Part shown: positions 40,951 to 49,838 of the stretch, one piece after another
Layout of the letters: every line of letters starts with the position of its first letter
How positions within the stretch are numbered: position 1 is the first letter of the stretch
NCBI RefSeq assembly: GCF_000014805.1
Contig: NC_008570.1
Location: 4,517,001 to 4,581,000, forward strand
Direction: 5' to 3'
Length of the DNA stretch: 64,000 nucleotides
From: Aeromonas hydrophila subsp. hydrophila ATCC 7966
GTDB lineage: Bacteria; Pseudomonadota; Gammaproteobacteria; Enterobacterales; Aeromonadaceae
The notes under the pieces: model-generated
The model's input: only the letters and a program-made list of their open reading frames with translations
Databases searched by the model: none
Told to the model about the DNA's origin: nothing
Program-made: the position numbers and the translations under genes

Positions 40951-41790
40951 ATGGCGACCCGGGATTATGTCGGCAGCCGCCCGCGACGTCGGGCGGGTGG
41001 TCGCAACACCAAGAAAGCGGCACCTCGCCGCTTTCCTGTTATCCCGGCCCTGCTGGCCGGGGCGCTGCTGGCAGGGTTCGGCGGCTTCCTCTACACCATC
41101 AGTGGCAAGGGTCATGATGCCCCGACCATCGAAGAGCAGGTGAAAGCCAACAAGCCCAAGGCACAGAACAACGGTCTGCCGCAGGAGAAGTGGAGCTATA
41201 TCGAACGGCTGGAGAACAAGCAGGTCGATATCACCGAACCGCCGCCCCAGCCGGGCGTGCTGCCGCCACCGCCGGCGGAAACCATGACCCTGCAGCCGGA
41301 GAAGCTGCCGCAACCGGTGCCGACCGACATTCCCCAGCCGGGTACCCCCATCGGTCAGGTACAGCCCTACAAGCCGCAACCGGTACAACCGGCCAAGCCG
41401 GCGACCGGCGCACCGGTGGCCAGTGCCCAGGAGCAGGTGATCGACCGCAAGGCCGAACGGGATCGGATGGAGCGGGAGCTGCGTGCCGAACTGGAGCGGG
41501 AACGGGCCGAGGCCGCCAAGGCCAAAGCGGCGACCCCGCCCGCGACGGCCGACAACGAACGCTACATGATGCAGTGCGCCGCGCTGCGCTCGCAGGATTC
41601 CGCCGAATCGCTCAAGGCACGCATCGCCTTCACCGCCGGGCTCTCTTCCAGCCTGCAGGTGGTCAACGGGGCCGGTGGCGCCGTCTACAAGGTGATGGTC
41701 GGTCCCTTCAGCGGCAAGGCGGCGGCCGATGCGGCCAACCGCAAGCTGCAGGGCTCCGGCATCAGCGGCTGCATCCCCAAGAAGGGCTGA
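40951..41790 (+). CDS. ftsN: Cell division protein FtsN
   Basis: A 279-residue bitopic division protein: a basic cytoplasmic tail (PRRRAGGRNTKKAAPRR), one membrane helix near residues 30-50, a periplasmic segment with KWSYIERLENKQV near 79-91 that corresponds to the essential FtsN helix region, a Pro/Gln-rich and then Arg/Glu/Ala-rich coiled linker, and a C-terminal SPOR domain from about 203 that binds denuded septal peptidoglycan. The argS-ftsN-hslVU order matches the ftsN-hslVU order of enterics. Confidence 0.92.
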   Translation: MATRDYVGSRPRRRAGGRNTKKAAPRRFPVIPALLAGALLAGFGGFLYTISGKGHDAPTIEEQVKANKPKAQNNGLPQEKWSYIERLENKQVDITEPPPQPGVLPPPPAETMTLQPEKLPQPVPTDIPQPGTPIGQVQPYKPQPVQPAKPATGAPVASAQEQVIDRKAERDRMERELRAELERERAEAAKAKAATPPATADNERYMMQCAALRSQDSAESLKARIAFTAGLSSSLQVVNGAGGAVYKVMVGPFSGKAAADAANRKLQGSGISGCIPKKG

Positions 41791-41810
41791 TCGCCGCGTC
41801 CATACCCACA

Positions 41811-41845
41811 GGGCCGGGTGGCAACACCCGGCCCTGTTTCTTTTG
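41811..41845 (+). terminator. Terminator of argS-ftsN
   Basis: GGGCCGGGTG-GCAA-CACCCGGCCC, a perfect 10-pair stem followed by TGTTTCTTTT. Confidence 0.9.
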
Positions 41846-41898
41846 GTGCCACTTGCCACCGCGCCTCTCCCACCCCGTTGGTCTCGCCACACCACAGG

Positions 41899-41927
41899 CT
41901 TGAAAAGCCGGTTTGCCATCCCCATCT
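41899..41927 (+). promoter_or_regulatory. Heat-shock (sigma-32) promoter of hslVU
   Basis: CTTGAAA at 41899-41905 and CCCCATCT at 41920-41927 with a 14-base spacer, an almost ideal sigma-32 promoter, 51 bases before the hslV start. Confidence 0.88.
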
Positions 41928-41978
41928 TTCTTGCCATGCACAGTCAGGCCGTCATTCGGCTCAAGCGAGGTAAGTAAA

Positions 41979-42512
41979 GTGACTACCATAGTTTCAGTTC
42001 GCCGCAACGGTCAGGTCGTCATCGGTGGCGATGGCCAGGTCTCCCTTGGCAACACCGTCATGAAGGGCAATGCCCGCAAGGTTCATCGCCTCTACAACGG
42101 CAAGGTACTGGCTGGTTTCGCCGGCGGCACCGCCGACGCCTTCACCCTGCTCGAGCGCTTCGAAGCCAAACTGCAGGCCCATCAGGGCAACCTGGAGCGC
42201 GCCGCCGTGGCGCTGGCCAAGGACTGGCGCACCGATCGCGCCCTGCGCCGCCTCGAGGCCCTGCTGGCCGTCGCCGACGAGCACAAATCATTCATCATCA
42301 CCGGCAACGGTGACGTGGTGCAGCCGGAACACGATCTCATCGCCATCGGCAGCGGCGGCAACTTTGCCCAGTCCGCCGCCATCGCCCTGCTGGAGAACAC
42401 CGAGCTCGACGCCAAAAGCATCGTCGAGAAGTCCCTCAAGATTGCGGGCGACATCTGTGTGTTCACCAACGGCAACCACACCATCGAAGTGCTGGATTAT
42501 TCAGCTAAATAA
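41979..42512 (+). CDS. hslV: ATP-dependent protease peptidase subunit HslV
   Basis: The 177-residue proteasome-like peptidase. After Met removal the catalytic Thr leads [29 protein letters not shown]-type and [15 protein letters not shown] segments are also present. The GTG at 41979 is required to give this N-terminus and has GAGG 8 bases upstream. It forms a dodecamer capped by HslU and degrades damaged or regulatory proteins at heat shock. Confidence 0.97.
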   Translation: MTTIVSVRRNGQVVIGGDGQVSLGNTVMKGNARKVHRLYNGKVLAGFAGGTADAFTLLERFEAKLQAHQGNLERAAVALAKDWRTDRALRRLEALLAVADEHKSFIITGNGDVVQPEHDLIAIGSGGNFAQSAAIALLENTELDAKSIVEKSLKIAGDICVFTNGNHTIEVLDYSAK

Positions 42513-42604
42513 GTCGGCGAAATAGGGCCGCCAAATAAGGCCGCCAGCCAAACCCCATTTTCCAAGGGGTGGGCCCTGCCCGCCCCGGATACAGGAACGC
42601 CATC

Positions 42605-43933
42605 ATGTCCGAGATGACCCCGAGAGAAATCGTCCACGAGCTGGATCGTCACATCATCGGCCAGGCCGACGCCAAGCGCGCGGTCGCCGTCGCCCTGCGC
42701 AACCGCTGGCGCCGGATGCAGCTCGATGAAGAGATGCGCCATGAAGTGACCCCGAAAAACATCCTGATGATCGGCCCGACCGGTGTCGGCAAGACCGAGA
42801 TCGCCCGTCGCCTGGCCAAGCTGGCCAACGCCCCCTTCATCAAGGTGGAAGCGACCAAGTTCACCGAAGTGGGCTATGTCGGCAAGGAAGTGGACAGCAT
42901 CATCCGCGATCTGACCGATGCCGCCATCAAGCTGGTGCGCGAAACCGAGATGGAGAAGATGAAATACCGCGCCGAGGAAGCCGCCGAAGAGCGCATCCTC
43001 GACGCCCTGCTGCCCAACCCGCGCAACAGCTGGGGCGAGGAAGAGAAAGCCGACAACTCCAACACCCGCCAGATCTTCCGCAAGAAACTGCGGGAAGGTC
43101 AGCTGGATGACAAGGAGATCGAGCTGGAGCTCGCCGCCTCCCCGATGGGCGTCGAAATCATGACCCCGCCGGGCATGGAAGAGATGGCCAACCAGTTGCA
43201 GGGGCTGTTCCAGAACCTGGGCCAGAACCAGAAGAAGAAGCGCAAGATCAAGGTCAAAGAGGCCATGAAGGCGCTGATCGAAGAGGAAGCGGCCCGCCTG
43301 GTCAACCCGGAAGAGCTGAAGCAGAAAGCGATCGCCGCGGTCGAGAACAACGGCATCGTCTTCCTCGACGAGATCGACAAGATCTGCAAGCGCGGCGAGA
43401 GCTCAGGCCCCGACGTCTCCCGTGAAGGGGTACAGCGCGACCTGCTGCCGCTGGTCGAGGGCTGCACCGTCAACACCAAGCACGGCATGGTCAAGACCGA
43501 CCACATCCTGTTCGTCGCCTCCGGCGCCTTCCAGATCGCCAAGCCATCAGATCTCATCCCCGAGCTGCAGGGCCGCCTGCCGATCCGGGTCGAGCTGACC
43601 GCGCTGACCACCGATGACTTCGAGCGGATCCTGACCGAGCCGAACGCCTCGCTGACCGATCAGTACCAGGCGCTGATGGCTACCGAAGGGGTCAAGATCG
43701 AGTTCACCAAGGATGGCATCCGCCGTCTGGCCGAAGCGGCCTGGCAGGTCAACGAGCGCACCGAGAACATCGGCGCCCGCCGCCTGCACACCGTGATGGA
43801 GCGCCTGATGGAAGACATCTCCTACGACGCCTCCGAGAAGTCCGGCGAGACCTTCGTCATCGACACCGACTACGTCAACGCTCACCTCGGCAAGCTGATT
43901 GAAGACGAGGATCTGAGCCGCTTTATCCTGTAA
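42605..43933 (+). CDS. hslU: ATP-dependent protease ATPase subunit HslU
   Basis: The 442-residue AAA+ unfoldase of HslVU. It has [13 protein letters not shown] at the start, Walker [10 protein letters not shown] near residue 57, the GYVG pore loop near 91, the intermediate domain, Walker [11 protein letters not shown] near 250, and the C-terminal tail DEDLSRFIL that inserts into HslV. AGGAA precedes the ATG. An imperfect copy of its last 30 bases follows its stop. Confidence 0.98.
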   Translation: MSEMTPREIVHELDRHIIGQADAKRAVAVALRNRWRRMQLDEEMRHEVTPKNILMIGPTGVGKTEIARRLAKLANAPFIKVEATKFTEVGYVGKEVDSIIRDLTDAAIKLVRETEMEKMKYRAEEAAEERILDALLPNPRNSWGEEEKADNSNTRQIFRKKLREGQLDDKEIELELAASPMGVEIMTPPGMEEMANQLQGLFQNLGQNQKKKRKIKVKEAMKALIEEEAARLVNPEELKQKAIAAVENNGIVFLDEIDKICKRGESSGPDVSREGVQRDLLPLVEGCTVNTKHGMVKTDHILFVASGAFQIAKPSDLIPELQGRLPIRVELTALTTDDFERILTEPNASLTDQYQALMATEGVKIEFTKDGIRRLAEAAWQVNERTENIGARRLHTVMERLMEDISYDASEKSGETFVIDTDYVNAHLGKLIEDEDLSRFIL

Positions 43934-43936
43934 ATC

Positions 43937-43971
43937 GAGAACGAGGAGCTGAGCGGTTTAATCTCCTGTAA
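43937..43971 (+). repeat. Imperfect tandem copy of the hslU 3' end
   Basis: The sequence from about 43937 to CTGTAA at 43966-43971 repeats the end of hslU (about 43900-43933), including GACGAGGA/AACGAGGA, CTGAGC and TCCTGTAA, with a few changes and a 2-3 base insertion. GAGCGGTT (43951-43958) then pairs with AACCGCTC (43975-43982). Confidence 0.7.
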
Positions 43972-43993
43972 GCGAACCGCTCAATCTCATCAC

Positions 43994-44026
43994 AAGACGC
44001 CTCCCCTGTGGAGGCGTCTTTGTTTT
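43994..44026. terminator. Terminator between hslU and the MFS gene
   Basis: AAGACGCCTCC and GGAGGCGTCTT form an 11-pair stem followed by TGTTTTC. It ends at the stop codon of the converging MFS gene. Confidence 0.9.
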
Positions 44027-45450
44027 CAGCCCCCTCCCGACTCGCAGCCTGCCCGGGTCGCTTCGCCCGGCGCACTGCACTGGTCTCTTCCCGCCAGCCA
44101 GAGCGCAGCCAGCAGCAACAAGCCGCTCAGGGCGAAGCTGGCCTGCATGGCGAAGTGCAGCTCGCTGGCACTGGCAACGGCAGGATCGCCCCCGCCCGCC
44201 AGACCGGCAAACAGGGCGCCGAGCCCGGCCGCCCCCGTCAGCTGACCCAGATTGCGCGCCAGGGTCAGCAACCCGGCCACGGCACCGCGGGCCTGTCCAC
44301 CGCTGCCACCCATCACGGCGCTGTTGTTGGCGGTCTGAAACAGGGCGTAGCCGGCGGTCAGCAACAGGATCGGCAGCAGATAGCCGAGCGGGCCAAGGGC
44401 TGGACTCAGCACCGCCAGCAAGGCCGCGGCGCCACTCATCAGCAGCAATCCCAGCCGCACCACTGTGATGGCGCCGACCCTGTCCACCAGCCAGCCGGCG
44501 GGCAGCCCGGTCAGCGCCGCCAGCAGGGGCCCGCCCGAGATGAGCAACCCGCTGGTGAACGGGTCGAGCCCGAATACCCCCTGCAGATAGAAGGGGCCGA
44601 TCAGCAGGGTCAACACCATGATGCCGGCCACCAGTGCACTGGCCGCCAGACCACCGCGCAGCCGACGGGTACCCAGCAGCGCCAGCGGCAACAGGGGGGC
44701 GGCAGCGCCCAGCTCGCTGCGCACCAGCCAGGCGGTGGCCAGCAGCGCCCCGCCCCCCAGCCAGAGGGCCAGCGCCCCCGTCGAGGTGAGGGCCAGCCCG
44801 TAGCAGAGCAGCGCCACCAGCAAGAGCGACAGACTCGCCAGATTGAGCCTCTCTCCCTCTGTACACGCCGCATCCCGAGGCAGACCGAACAGGCCACAGA
44901 CCAGCGCCAGCAGGCCGATCGGCAGCAGCGCGAGAAAGGCCGGCTGCCAGCCGGCAACATCCAGCAGCAGACCGCCAAACGAGGGGCCGAGGGCCGTGCC
45001 GCAGGCCGAGAGGGTACCGAGCAGCCCCATGCCCCGGCCGCGCCGAGCCGGCGACACCAGCTGGCCCACCATGGCCAGCGACAGCACCAGCATGCAGGCC
45101 GCTCCTCCCCCCTGCAGCACCCGGGCTGCAAGCAGCCAGCCGATGGTCGAGGCCTGCGCGCAGAGCAGGCTGGCCAGCACAAACAGCCCCATGCCCCAGA
45201 GCAGCAGGCGGCGCCGGCCGAACCTGTCCCCCAGCCGGCCCGCCACCACCGTCAGGCAGGTGAGCCCCAGCAGATAGGCCACCAGCACCCACTGCAAGCT
45301 GGCGAAGGGAACGGCAAAGTCCGCGCCCAGTGCCGGCAGCAGCATGCTGGCCATGCTCCCAGCCAGCATGGGCAACAGGGTGGCGAGACCAAGCGCCAGC
45401 AGACCGAGGCGGCGTGCAGCGGGAGTTAAAACGCGGGTGAAGGATGACAT
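44026..45450 (-). CDS. MFS multidrug-type transporter, DHA2/EmrB-like
   Basis: A 474-residue inner-membrane protein with about 14 hydrophobic helices, as in the DHA2 drug:proton antiporters. Motif A is present as GRLGDRFGRRRLLL near residue 65, and GGGAACMLVLSLAMVGQ near 110 with the following ARRGRGMGLLGTLSACGTALGPSFGGLLL fits helix 5 motif C. No membrane-fusion partner gene is adjacent, so it probably acts alone. It is divergent from a LysR gene that begins 168 bases away, the usual layout of a locally regulated efflux gene. Substrate unknown. Confidence 0.9.
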   Translation of the reverse strand: MSSFTRVLTPAARRLGLLALGLATLLPMLAGSMASMLLPALGADFAVPFASLQWVLVAYLLGLTCLTVVAGRLGDRFGRRRLLLWGMGLFVLASLLCAQASTIGWLLAARVLQGGGAACMLVLSLAMVGQLVSPARRGRGMGLLGTLSACGTALGPSFGGLLLDVAGWQPAFLALLPIGLLALVCGLFGLPRDAACTEGERLNLASLSLLLVALLCYGLALTSTGALALWLGGGALLATAWLVRSELGAAAPLLPLALLGTRRLRGGLAASALVAGIMVLTLLIGPFYLQGVFGLDPFTSGLLISGGPLLAALTGLPAGWLVDRVGAITVVRLGLLLMSGAAALLAVLSPALGPLGYLLPILLLTAGYALFQTANNSAVMGGSGGQARGAVAGLLTLARNLGQLTGAAGLGALFAGLAGGGDPAVASASELHFAMQASFALSGLLLLAALWLAGRDQCSAPGEATRAGCESGGG

Positions 45451-45617
45451 GATCCGGGCTCCACAAAGGGGTGATGACGACAAGGCTAGTGGGGCCGGTG
45501 AACAGGCGGAAGACGCACCCGTTGCAATTTATCAATGCACCAGACGCCATATGAGGGGGCCCGTTCTCGGGTATGATGAAGCAGGCACCTTGCTCCCACC
45601 TCGATGAAGGCATGCAC

Positions 45618-46529
45618 ATGAGCACTCCCGACCTCAACCTGCTGATCACCCTGGATGCCCTGCTGGACGAAGGCAGCGTGGCGGGCGCGGCCAGACGACT
45701 GGGCTTGAGCCCCTCCGCCATGAGCCGGGCCCTGGCCAGGCTGCGGGAGACCACCGGCGACCCGCTGCTGGTGCGGGCTGGCCGCGGCCTGGTACCCACT
45801 CCCAGGGCGTTGCTGCTGCGCGAGCAGGTCGGCCGGCTGGTGCAGGAGGCCGAGGAGGTGCTGCGCCCCCGGCTGGAGGTCGACCCGGCGCGGCTGGAGC
45901 GCACCTTCACCCTGCGCGCCAGCGAGGGGCTGGTGGAACTGTTCGGCGCCGCCCTGCTGAGCCGGCTCGCCGCCGAGGCGCCGGGGGTGCGGCTGCACTT
46001 TCTGGCCAAACCCGACAAGGAGAGCGGCCCCCTGCGCAGCGGCGAGCTGGATTTCGAGACCGGGGTCATCAGCGCCACCACGGCACCCGAGTTGCGTACC
46101 CAGGCGCTGTTTCAGGACCACTTCGTCGCCGTGCTGCGCCCGGGCCATCCACTGTGCGACGGCCCGCTGACCGCCAGCCGCTATGCCGAGGCGCGTCACG
46201 TGCTGGTGTCCCGCCGCGGCCAGCCCCACAGCCCGGTCGATGAGGCGCTGGCCAAGCTGGGGTTGACGCGCACCGTCACCACTCTGGTGCCCGGCTTTGC
46301 CACCGCGCTGGCGCTGGTGCGCGGCAGCGATCTGGTGGCCACGGTGCCGGAGCACCACTGCGCCGCCCTGCTGGGCGATCTGGTTGCACGGCCCCTGCCC
46401 TTCACCCTGCCCGGGATCCGGGTCGCCCTGCTCTGGCATCCCCGGCTGGACGCGGATCCGGCCCACCGCTGGCTGCGCACCCTCATTCGCGACATCTGCG
46501 CCCAAAGCCCCTACCGCCCCCTGCCGTAG
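45618..46529 (+). CDS. LysR-family transcriptional regulator
   Basis: A 303-residue LysR-type regulator: helix-turn-helix DEGSVAGAARRLGLSPSAMSRALARLRETTGDPLLVR near residues 16-52, a coiled linker, and a two-lobed effector domain. GAAGG lies 7 bases before the ATG at 45618. It is divergent from the MFS gene and probably regulates it; the effector is unknown. Confidence 0.92.
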   Translation: MSTPDLNLLITLDALLDEGSVAGAARRLGLSPSAMSRALARLRETTGDPLLVRAGRGLVPTPRALLLREQVGRLVQEAEEVLRPRLEVDPARLERTFTLRASEGLVELFGAALLSRLAAEAPGVRLHFLAKPDKESGPLRSGELDFETGVISATTAPELRTQALFQDHFVAVLRPGHPLCDGPLTASRYAEARHVLVSRRGQPHSPVDEALAKLGLTRTVTTLVPGFATALALVRGSDLVATVPEHHCAALLGDLVARPLPFTLPGIRVALLWHPRLDADPAHRWLRTLIRDICAQSPYRPLP

Positions 46530-46703
46530 GCCCCTCGTCTTGCCAAACTGCCAATGAAGGAATCTTTCACGTCTTTTGGCGGTACGGGCGTTGCTTTGCG
46601 TGGGCAGCCAGGCCGCCCCTGCAGCGGCGGTCCCGATCCGCATTCCGCCACCAATTGCGCCACTGGTATACCTATTTATGTATATCTTTGAATTATCAGG
46701 AAT

Positions 46704-46774
46704 TACCCCTGAGGGGATATATAAATAGACACTTGATTTGCATCAATCGTCTGCCCCTGCCGACTGGGTAGCCT
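46704..46774 (+). promoter_or_regulatory. nirB promoter: NarL/NarP-like site, FNR site and -10
   Basis: A perfect FNR box TTGATTTGCATCAA (46733-46746) is followed by -10 TAGCCT (46769-46774), giving a start near 46781 with FNR at -41.5. TACCCCTGAGGGGATA (46704-46719) is a NarL/NarP-like heptamer pair centred 28 bases further upstream, the same spacing as in the E. coli nir promoter. Confidence 0.85.
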
Positions 46775-46816
46775 AGCCTCAGAATGATGTTTTATTACTC
46801 CAAACTTGAGGCAACT

Positions 46817-49363
46817 ATGAGCAAAGTCAGACTGGTCGTTGTGGGCAACGGCATGGTGGGGCACCGCTTCATCGAAGAGCTGATCGAGCGGGCCGACCCG
46901 GGCCGCTACGAGATCACCGTCTTCGGTGCAGAACCCCGTCCCGCCTACGATCGCGTCCATCTCTCCTCCTACTTCTCCCATCACACCAGCGAAGATCTCT
47001 CCCTCGTCAAACCCGGTTTCTACGACAAGCACGGCATCCGCCTGCTGCTCGGCGAAGCGGTGAAAAAAATCGACAGGGCCAACCGCGAAGTGCACTCCAA
47101 CAAGGGCACTGTGGTCGAGTACGACAAGCTGGTGCTGGCCACCGGTTCCTACCCCTGGGTGCCACCCATCCAGGGCAGCCAGCACCACGAGTGCTTCGTC
47201 TATCGCACCATCGAGGATCTGAAAGCCATCCGCAGCGCCGCCAAGAGTGGCAAGAGCGGGGTGGTGATCGGGGGCGGCCTGCTTGGCCTCGAAGCCGCCG
47301 GTGCCCTCAAGGCACTGGGTCTCGAGACCCACGTGGTGGAGTTTGCTCCGGTGCTGATGGCCGAGCAGCTCGATGGTCAGGGTGGCCAGCTGCTGCGCCG
47401 CAAGATTGAATCCATGGGCGTGCAGGTGCACACCAGCAAGAGCACCAGCGAGATCCTGATGCACGGCGGCCGCGACGCCCAGCACCGCCTCGCCTTCGCC
47501 GACGGCAGCACGCTTGAAGTGGACGTGGTGGTCTTCTCCACCGGCATCCGCCCGCAGGATACCCTGGGCCGTTACTGTGAGCTGACCATTGCCGACCGTG
47601 GCGGCGTGCTGATCGACGATCACTGCCTCACCTCCGACCCCGACATCTACGCCATCGGCGAGTGCGCCGCCTGGCAGGGCCGCTTCTTCGGGCTGGTGGC
47701 ACCGGGCTACAAGATGGCCCAGATCACCGTCGACCATCTGCTCGGCGGCGACAGCCGCTTCGAGGGGGCGGACATGAGCGCCAAGCTCAAGCTGCTCGGC
47801 GTCTCCGTCGGCTCCATCGGTGATGCCCACGGCCGCACCCCTGGCAGCCACAGCTATGTGTTCCAGGACGACCAGGCCGGTGTCTACAAGAAGATCGTGG
47901 TGAGCGAAGACAACAGTCGCCTGCTCGGCGCCGTGCTGGTGGGTGACGTGGAAGATTACGGCAACCTGCTGCAGATGATGCTCAACGCCCTGCCGCTGCC
48001 GAGCCACCCGGATACCCTGATCCTGCCTGCCTACGCCGGTGCCAAACCGACCCTGGGGGTGGATGCCCTGCCGGAGAGCGCCCAGATCTGCTCCTGCTTC
48101 GACGTCTCCAAGGGCGACATCGCCAAGGCAGTGGCCGAGGGTCACACCACGCTGGCCGCCATCAAGCAGCACACCAAGGCCGGTACCGGCTGTGGCGGCT
48201 GCGTGCCGCTCATCAGCCAGGTGCTCAACGCCGAGCTGGTGAAACAGGGCATCGAGGTCAACAACCACCTTTGCGGCCACTTCCCCTACTCCCGTCAGGA
48301 GCTGTTCCATCTGGTCAAGGTGGAGGGGATCAAGAGCTTCGACGAGCTGCTGGCCAAGCACGGCCACGGCCATGGCTGCGAGGTGTGCAAACCGACCGTC
48401 GGCTCCATCCTCGCCTCCTGCTGGAACGACTATGTGCTGAGCCCGCTCAATACCCAGCTGCAGGACACCAACGACATCTTCCTCGGCAACATGCAAAAGG
48501 ACGGCAGCTACTCCGTCATCCCGCGCATGGCCGGCGGCGAAGTGACCCCGGCAGGGCTGCTGGCGGTGGCCGAAGTGGCCCGCGACTACAAGCTCTACAC
48601 CAAGATCACCGGCGCCCAGCGCATCGGCCTGTTCGGGGCCCAGAAGGATGATCTGCCCGCCATCTGGCGCAAGCTGCTGGCGGCGGGCTTCGAGACAGGT
48701 CAGGCCTATGCCAAGGCGCTGCGCATGGCCAAGACCTGCGTCGGCAGCACCTGGTGCCGCTTCGGCGTGCAGGACAGCGTCGGCCTCGGGGTCTTCCTCG
48801 AGAACCGCTACAAGGGCATTCGCACCCCCCACAAGATGAAGTTCGGTGTCTCCGGCTGTACCCGCGAATGTGCGGAAGCGCAGGGCAAGGACGTCGGCAT
48901 CATCGCCACCGACGCGGGCTGGAACCTCTATGTAGGCGGCAACGGCGGCATGAAGCCGCGCCACGCCGACCTGCTGGCGTCTGACCTCGACCGCGAGACG
49001 TTAGTCCGGTTGATAGACCGCTTTATGATGTTTTACGTTACCAGCGCCGACAAACTGCAGCGCACCTCGGTCTGGCTCGGCAATCTGGAAGGGGGCATCG
49101 ACTACCTGCGCGAAGTGATCGTCGACGACAAGCTGGGGCTGGCCGACACCCTGGAGCGCGATATCCAGACCCTTATCGACAGCTACGAGTGCGAATGGTC
49201 GCGTACCCTCAACGAAGAGGAAGCGCTCAAGCGCTTTAGCCACTTCATCAACAGCGACAAGCGCGACCCGGACGTCCAGTTCGTCAGCGAGCGCGACCAG
49301 CACCGACCGGCCACCCCGGCCGAGCGCATCCCCGTCTACCAGATCGAGGTGGAGACCAAATGA
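46817..49363 (+). CDS. nirB: NADH-dependent nitrite reductase large subunit NirB
   Basis: The 848-residue cytoplasmic enzyme reduces nitrite to ammonia. Domains in order: FAD/NAD(P)H oxidoreductase (VVVGNGMVGHRF at residue 5, VVIGGGLLGLEAAG near 148), BFD-like [2Fe-2S] domain with CSCFDV and CGGC near 425-460, and the ferredoxin-nitrite/sulfite reductase half with the [4Fe-4S]-siroheme cysteines in KTCVGSTWCRFG near 640 and SGCTRECAEAQ near 680. GAGG precedes the ATG. It is induced without oxygen and with nitrate or nitrite, judging by the promoter. Confidence 0.97.
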   Translation: MSKVRLVVVGNGMVGHRFIEELIERADPGRYEITVFGAEPRPAYDRVHLSSYFSHHTSEDLSLVKPGFYDKHGIRLLLGEAVKKIDRANREVHSNKGTVVEYDKLVLATGSYPWVPPIQGSQHHECFVYRTIEDLKAIRSAAKSGKSGVVIGGGLLGLEAAGALKALGLETHVVEFAPVLMAEQLDGQGGQLLRRKIESMGVQVHTSKSTSEILMHGGRDAQHRLAFADGSTLEVDVVVFSTGIRPQDTLGRYCELTIADRGGVLIDDHCLTSDPDIYAIGECAAWQGRFFGLVAPGYKMAQITVDHLLGGDSRFEGADMSAKLKLLGVSVGSIGDAHGRTPGSHSYVFQDDQAGVYKKIVVSEDNSRLLGAVLVGDVEDYGNLLQMMLNALPLPSHPDTLILPAYAGAKPTLGVDALPESAQICSCFDVSKGDIAKAVAEGHTTLAAIKQHTKAGTGCGGCVPLISQVLNAELVKQGIEVNNHLCGHFPYSRQELFHLVKVEGIKSFDELLAKHGHGHGCEVCKPTVGSILASCWNDYVLSPLNTQLQDTNDIFLGNMQKDGSYSVIPRMAGGEVTPAGLLAVAEVARDYKLYTKITGAQRIGLFGAQKDDLPAIWRKLLAAGFETGQAYAKALRMAKTCVGSTWCRFGVQDSVGLGVFLENRYKGIRTPHKMKFGVSGCTRECAEAQGKDVGIIATDAGWNLYVGGNGGMKPRHADLLASDLDRETLVRLIDRFMMFYVTSADKLQRTSVWLGNLEGGIDYLREVIVDDKLGLADTLERDIQTLIDSYECEWSRTLNEEEALKRFSHFINSDKRDPDVQFVSERDQHRPATPAERIPVYQIEVETK

Positions 49364-49473
49364 TGAAATTAGCCTGCCAACTCAACGACATCCTGCCTGG
49401 CACCGGCGTCTGCGCTCTGCTCAAGGGACGCCAGAATATGCCTGTTTCGCTCGATGTGGAGGTTCAATCATGA
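49363..49473 (+). pseudogene. Truncated tandem copy of the nirD start
   Basis: A 36-codon frame opening in the nirB stop (ATGATGA context) that begins MKLACQLNDILPGTGVCALLKGRQ, identical to NirD at 22 of the first 24 residues or so, then shifts frame by an extra base and ends in the ATGA at the real nirD start. The first 75 bases differ from nirD at about five sites, mostly silent. It is a 107-base tandem duplication of the nirD 5' end that could still couple translation between nirB and nirD. Confidence 0.85.
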
Positions 49474-49787
49474 AATTAGCCTGCCAACTCAACGACATAC
49501 TCCCTGGCACCGGCGTCTGTGCTCTGCTCGAGGGGCGCCAGATCGCCCTGTTCCGCCCGAGCGCGGCGGCCGAGGTGTTCGCCATCGACAACCGGGATCC
49601 CTTCTTCGCCGCCAACGTGCTGTCGCGTGGCATCGTAGGTGAACACGAAGGTGAGCTCTGGGTCGCCAGCCCGCTCAAGAAGCAGCACTTCCGTCTGCGC
49701 GACGGCCACTGCCTCGAAAATGCAGCCATGTCTGTCCAGAGCTACCCGGTCGAAGTGCGCGACCAACAAGTCTGGGTCACCGTCTAA
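49470..49787 (+). CDS. nirD: Nitrite reductase small subunit NirD
   Basis: The 105-residue Rieske-fold small subunit of NADH-nitrite reductase. It starts MKLACQLNDILPGTGVCALLEGRQIALFRPS and has IDNRDPFFAANVLSRGIVGEHEGELWVASPLKKQHF, typical of NirD proteins, which lack the Cys/His cluster ligands of true Rieske proteins. GGAGG precedes the ATG. A partial copy of its own start lies just before it. Confidence 0.95.
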   Translation: MKLACQLNDILPGTGVCALLEGRQIALFRPSAAAEVFAIDNRDPFFAANVLSRGIVGEHEGELWVASPLKKQHFRLRDGHCLENAAMSVQSYPVEVRDQQVWVTV

Positions 49788-49800
49788 CACCATGCATATC

Positions 49801-49822
49801 AGGGCTGCCCGCGGGCGGCCCT
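49801..49822 (+). promoter_or_regulatory. Hairpin between nirD and nirC
   Basis: AGGGC-GCCCGCGGGC-GCCCT nearly palindromic, 13 bases after nirD, with no T-run. Possibly an intercistronic stability element. Confidence 0.5.
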
Positions 49823-49838
49823 CTTGAAGGAAACAAAG

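Noticed and set aside
39253..41937. 894-codon minus-strand frame across argS and ftsN
   Set aside because: Antisense to clearly homologous argS and ftsN, with no ribosome site or family features.
43958..46081. 707-codon minus-strand frame spanning the MFS and LysR genes
   Set aside because: It overlaps two well-supported divergent genes and reads as low-complexity Arg/Gly/Ala sequence.
46703..48964. 753-codon minus-strand frame across nirB
   Set aside because: Shadow of NirB, whose cofactor motifs are all in the plus-strand frame.
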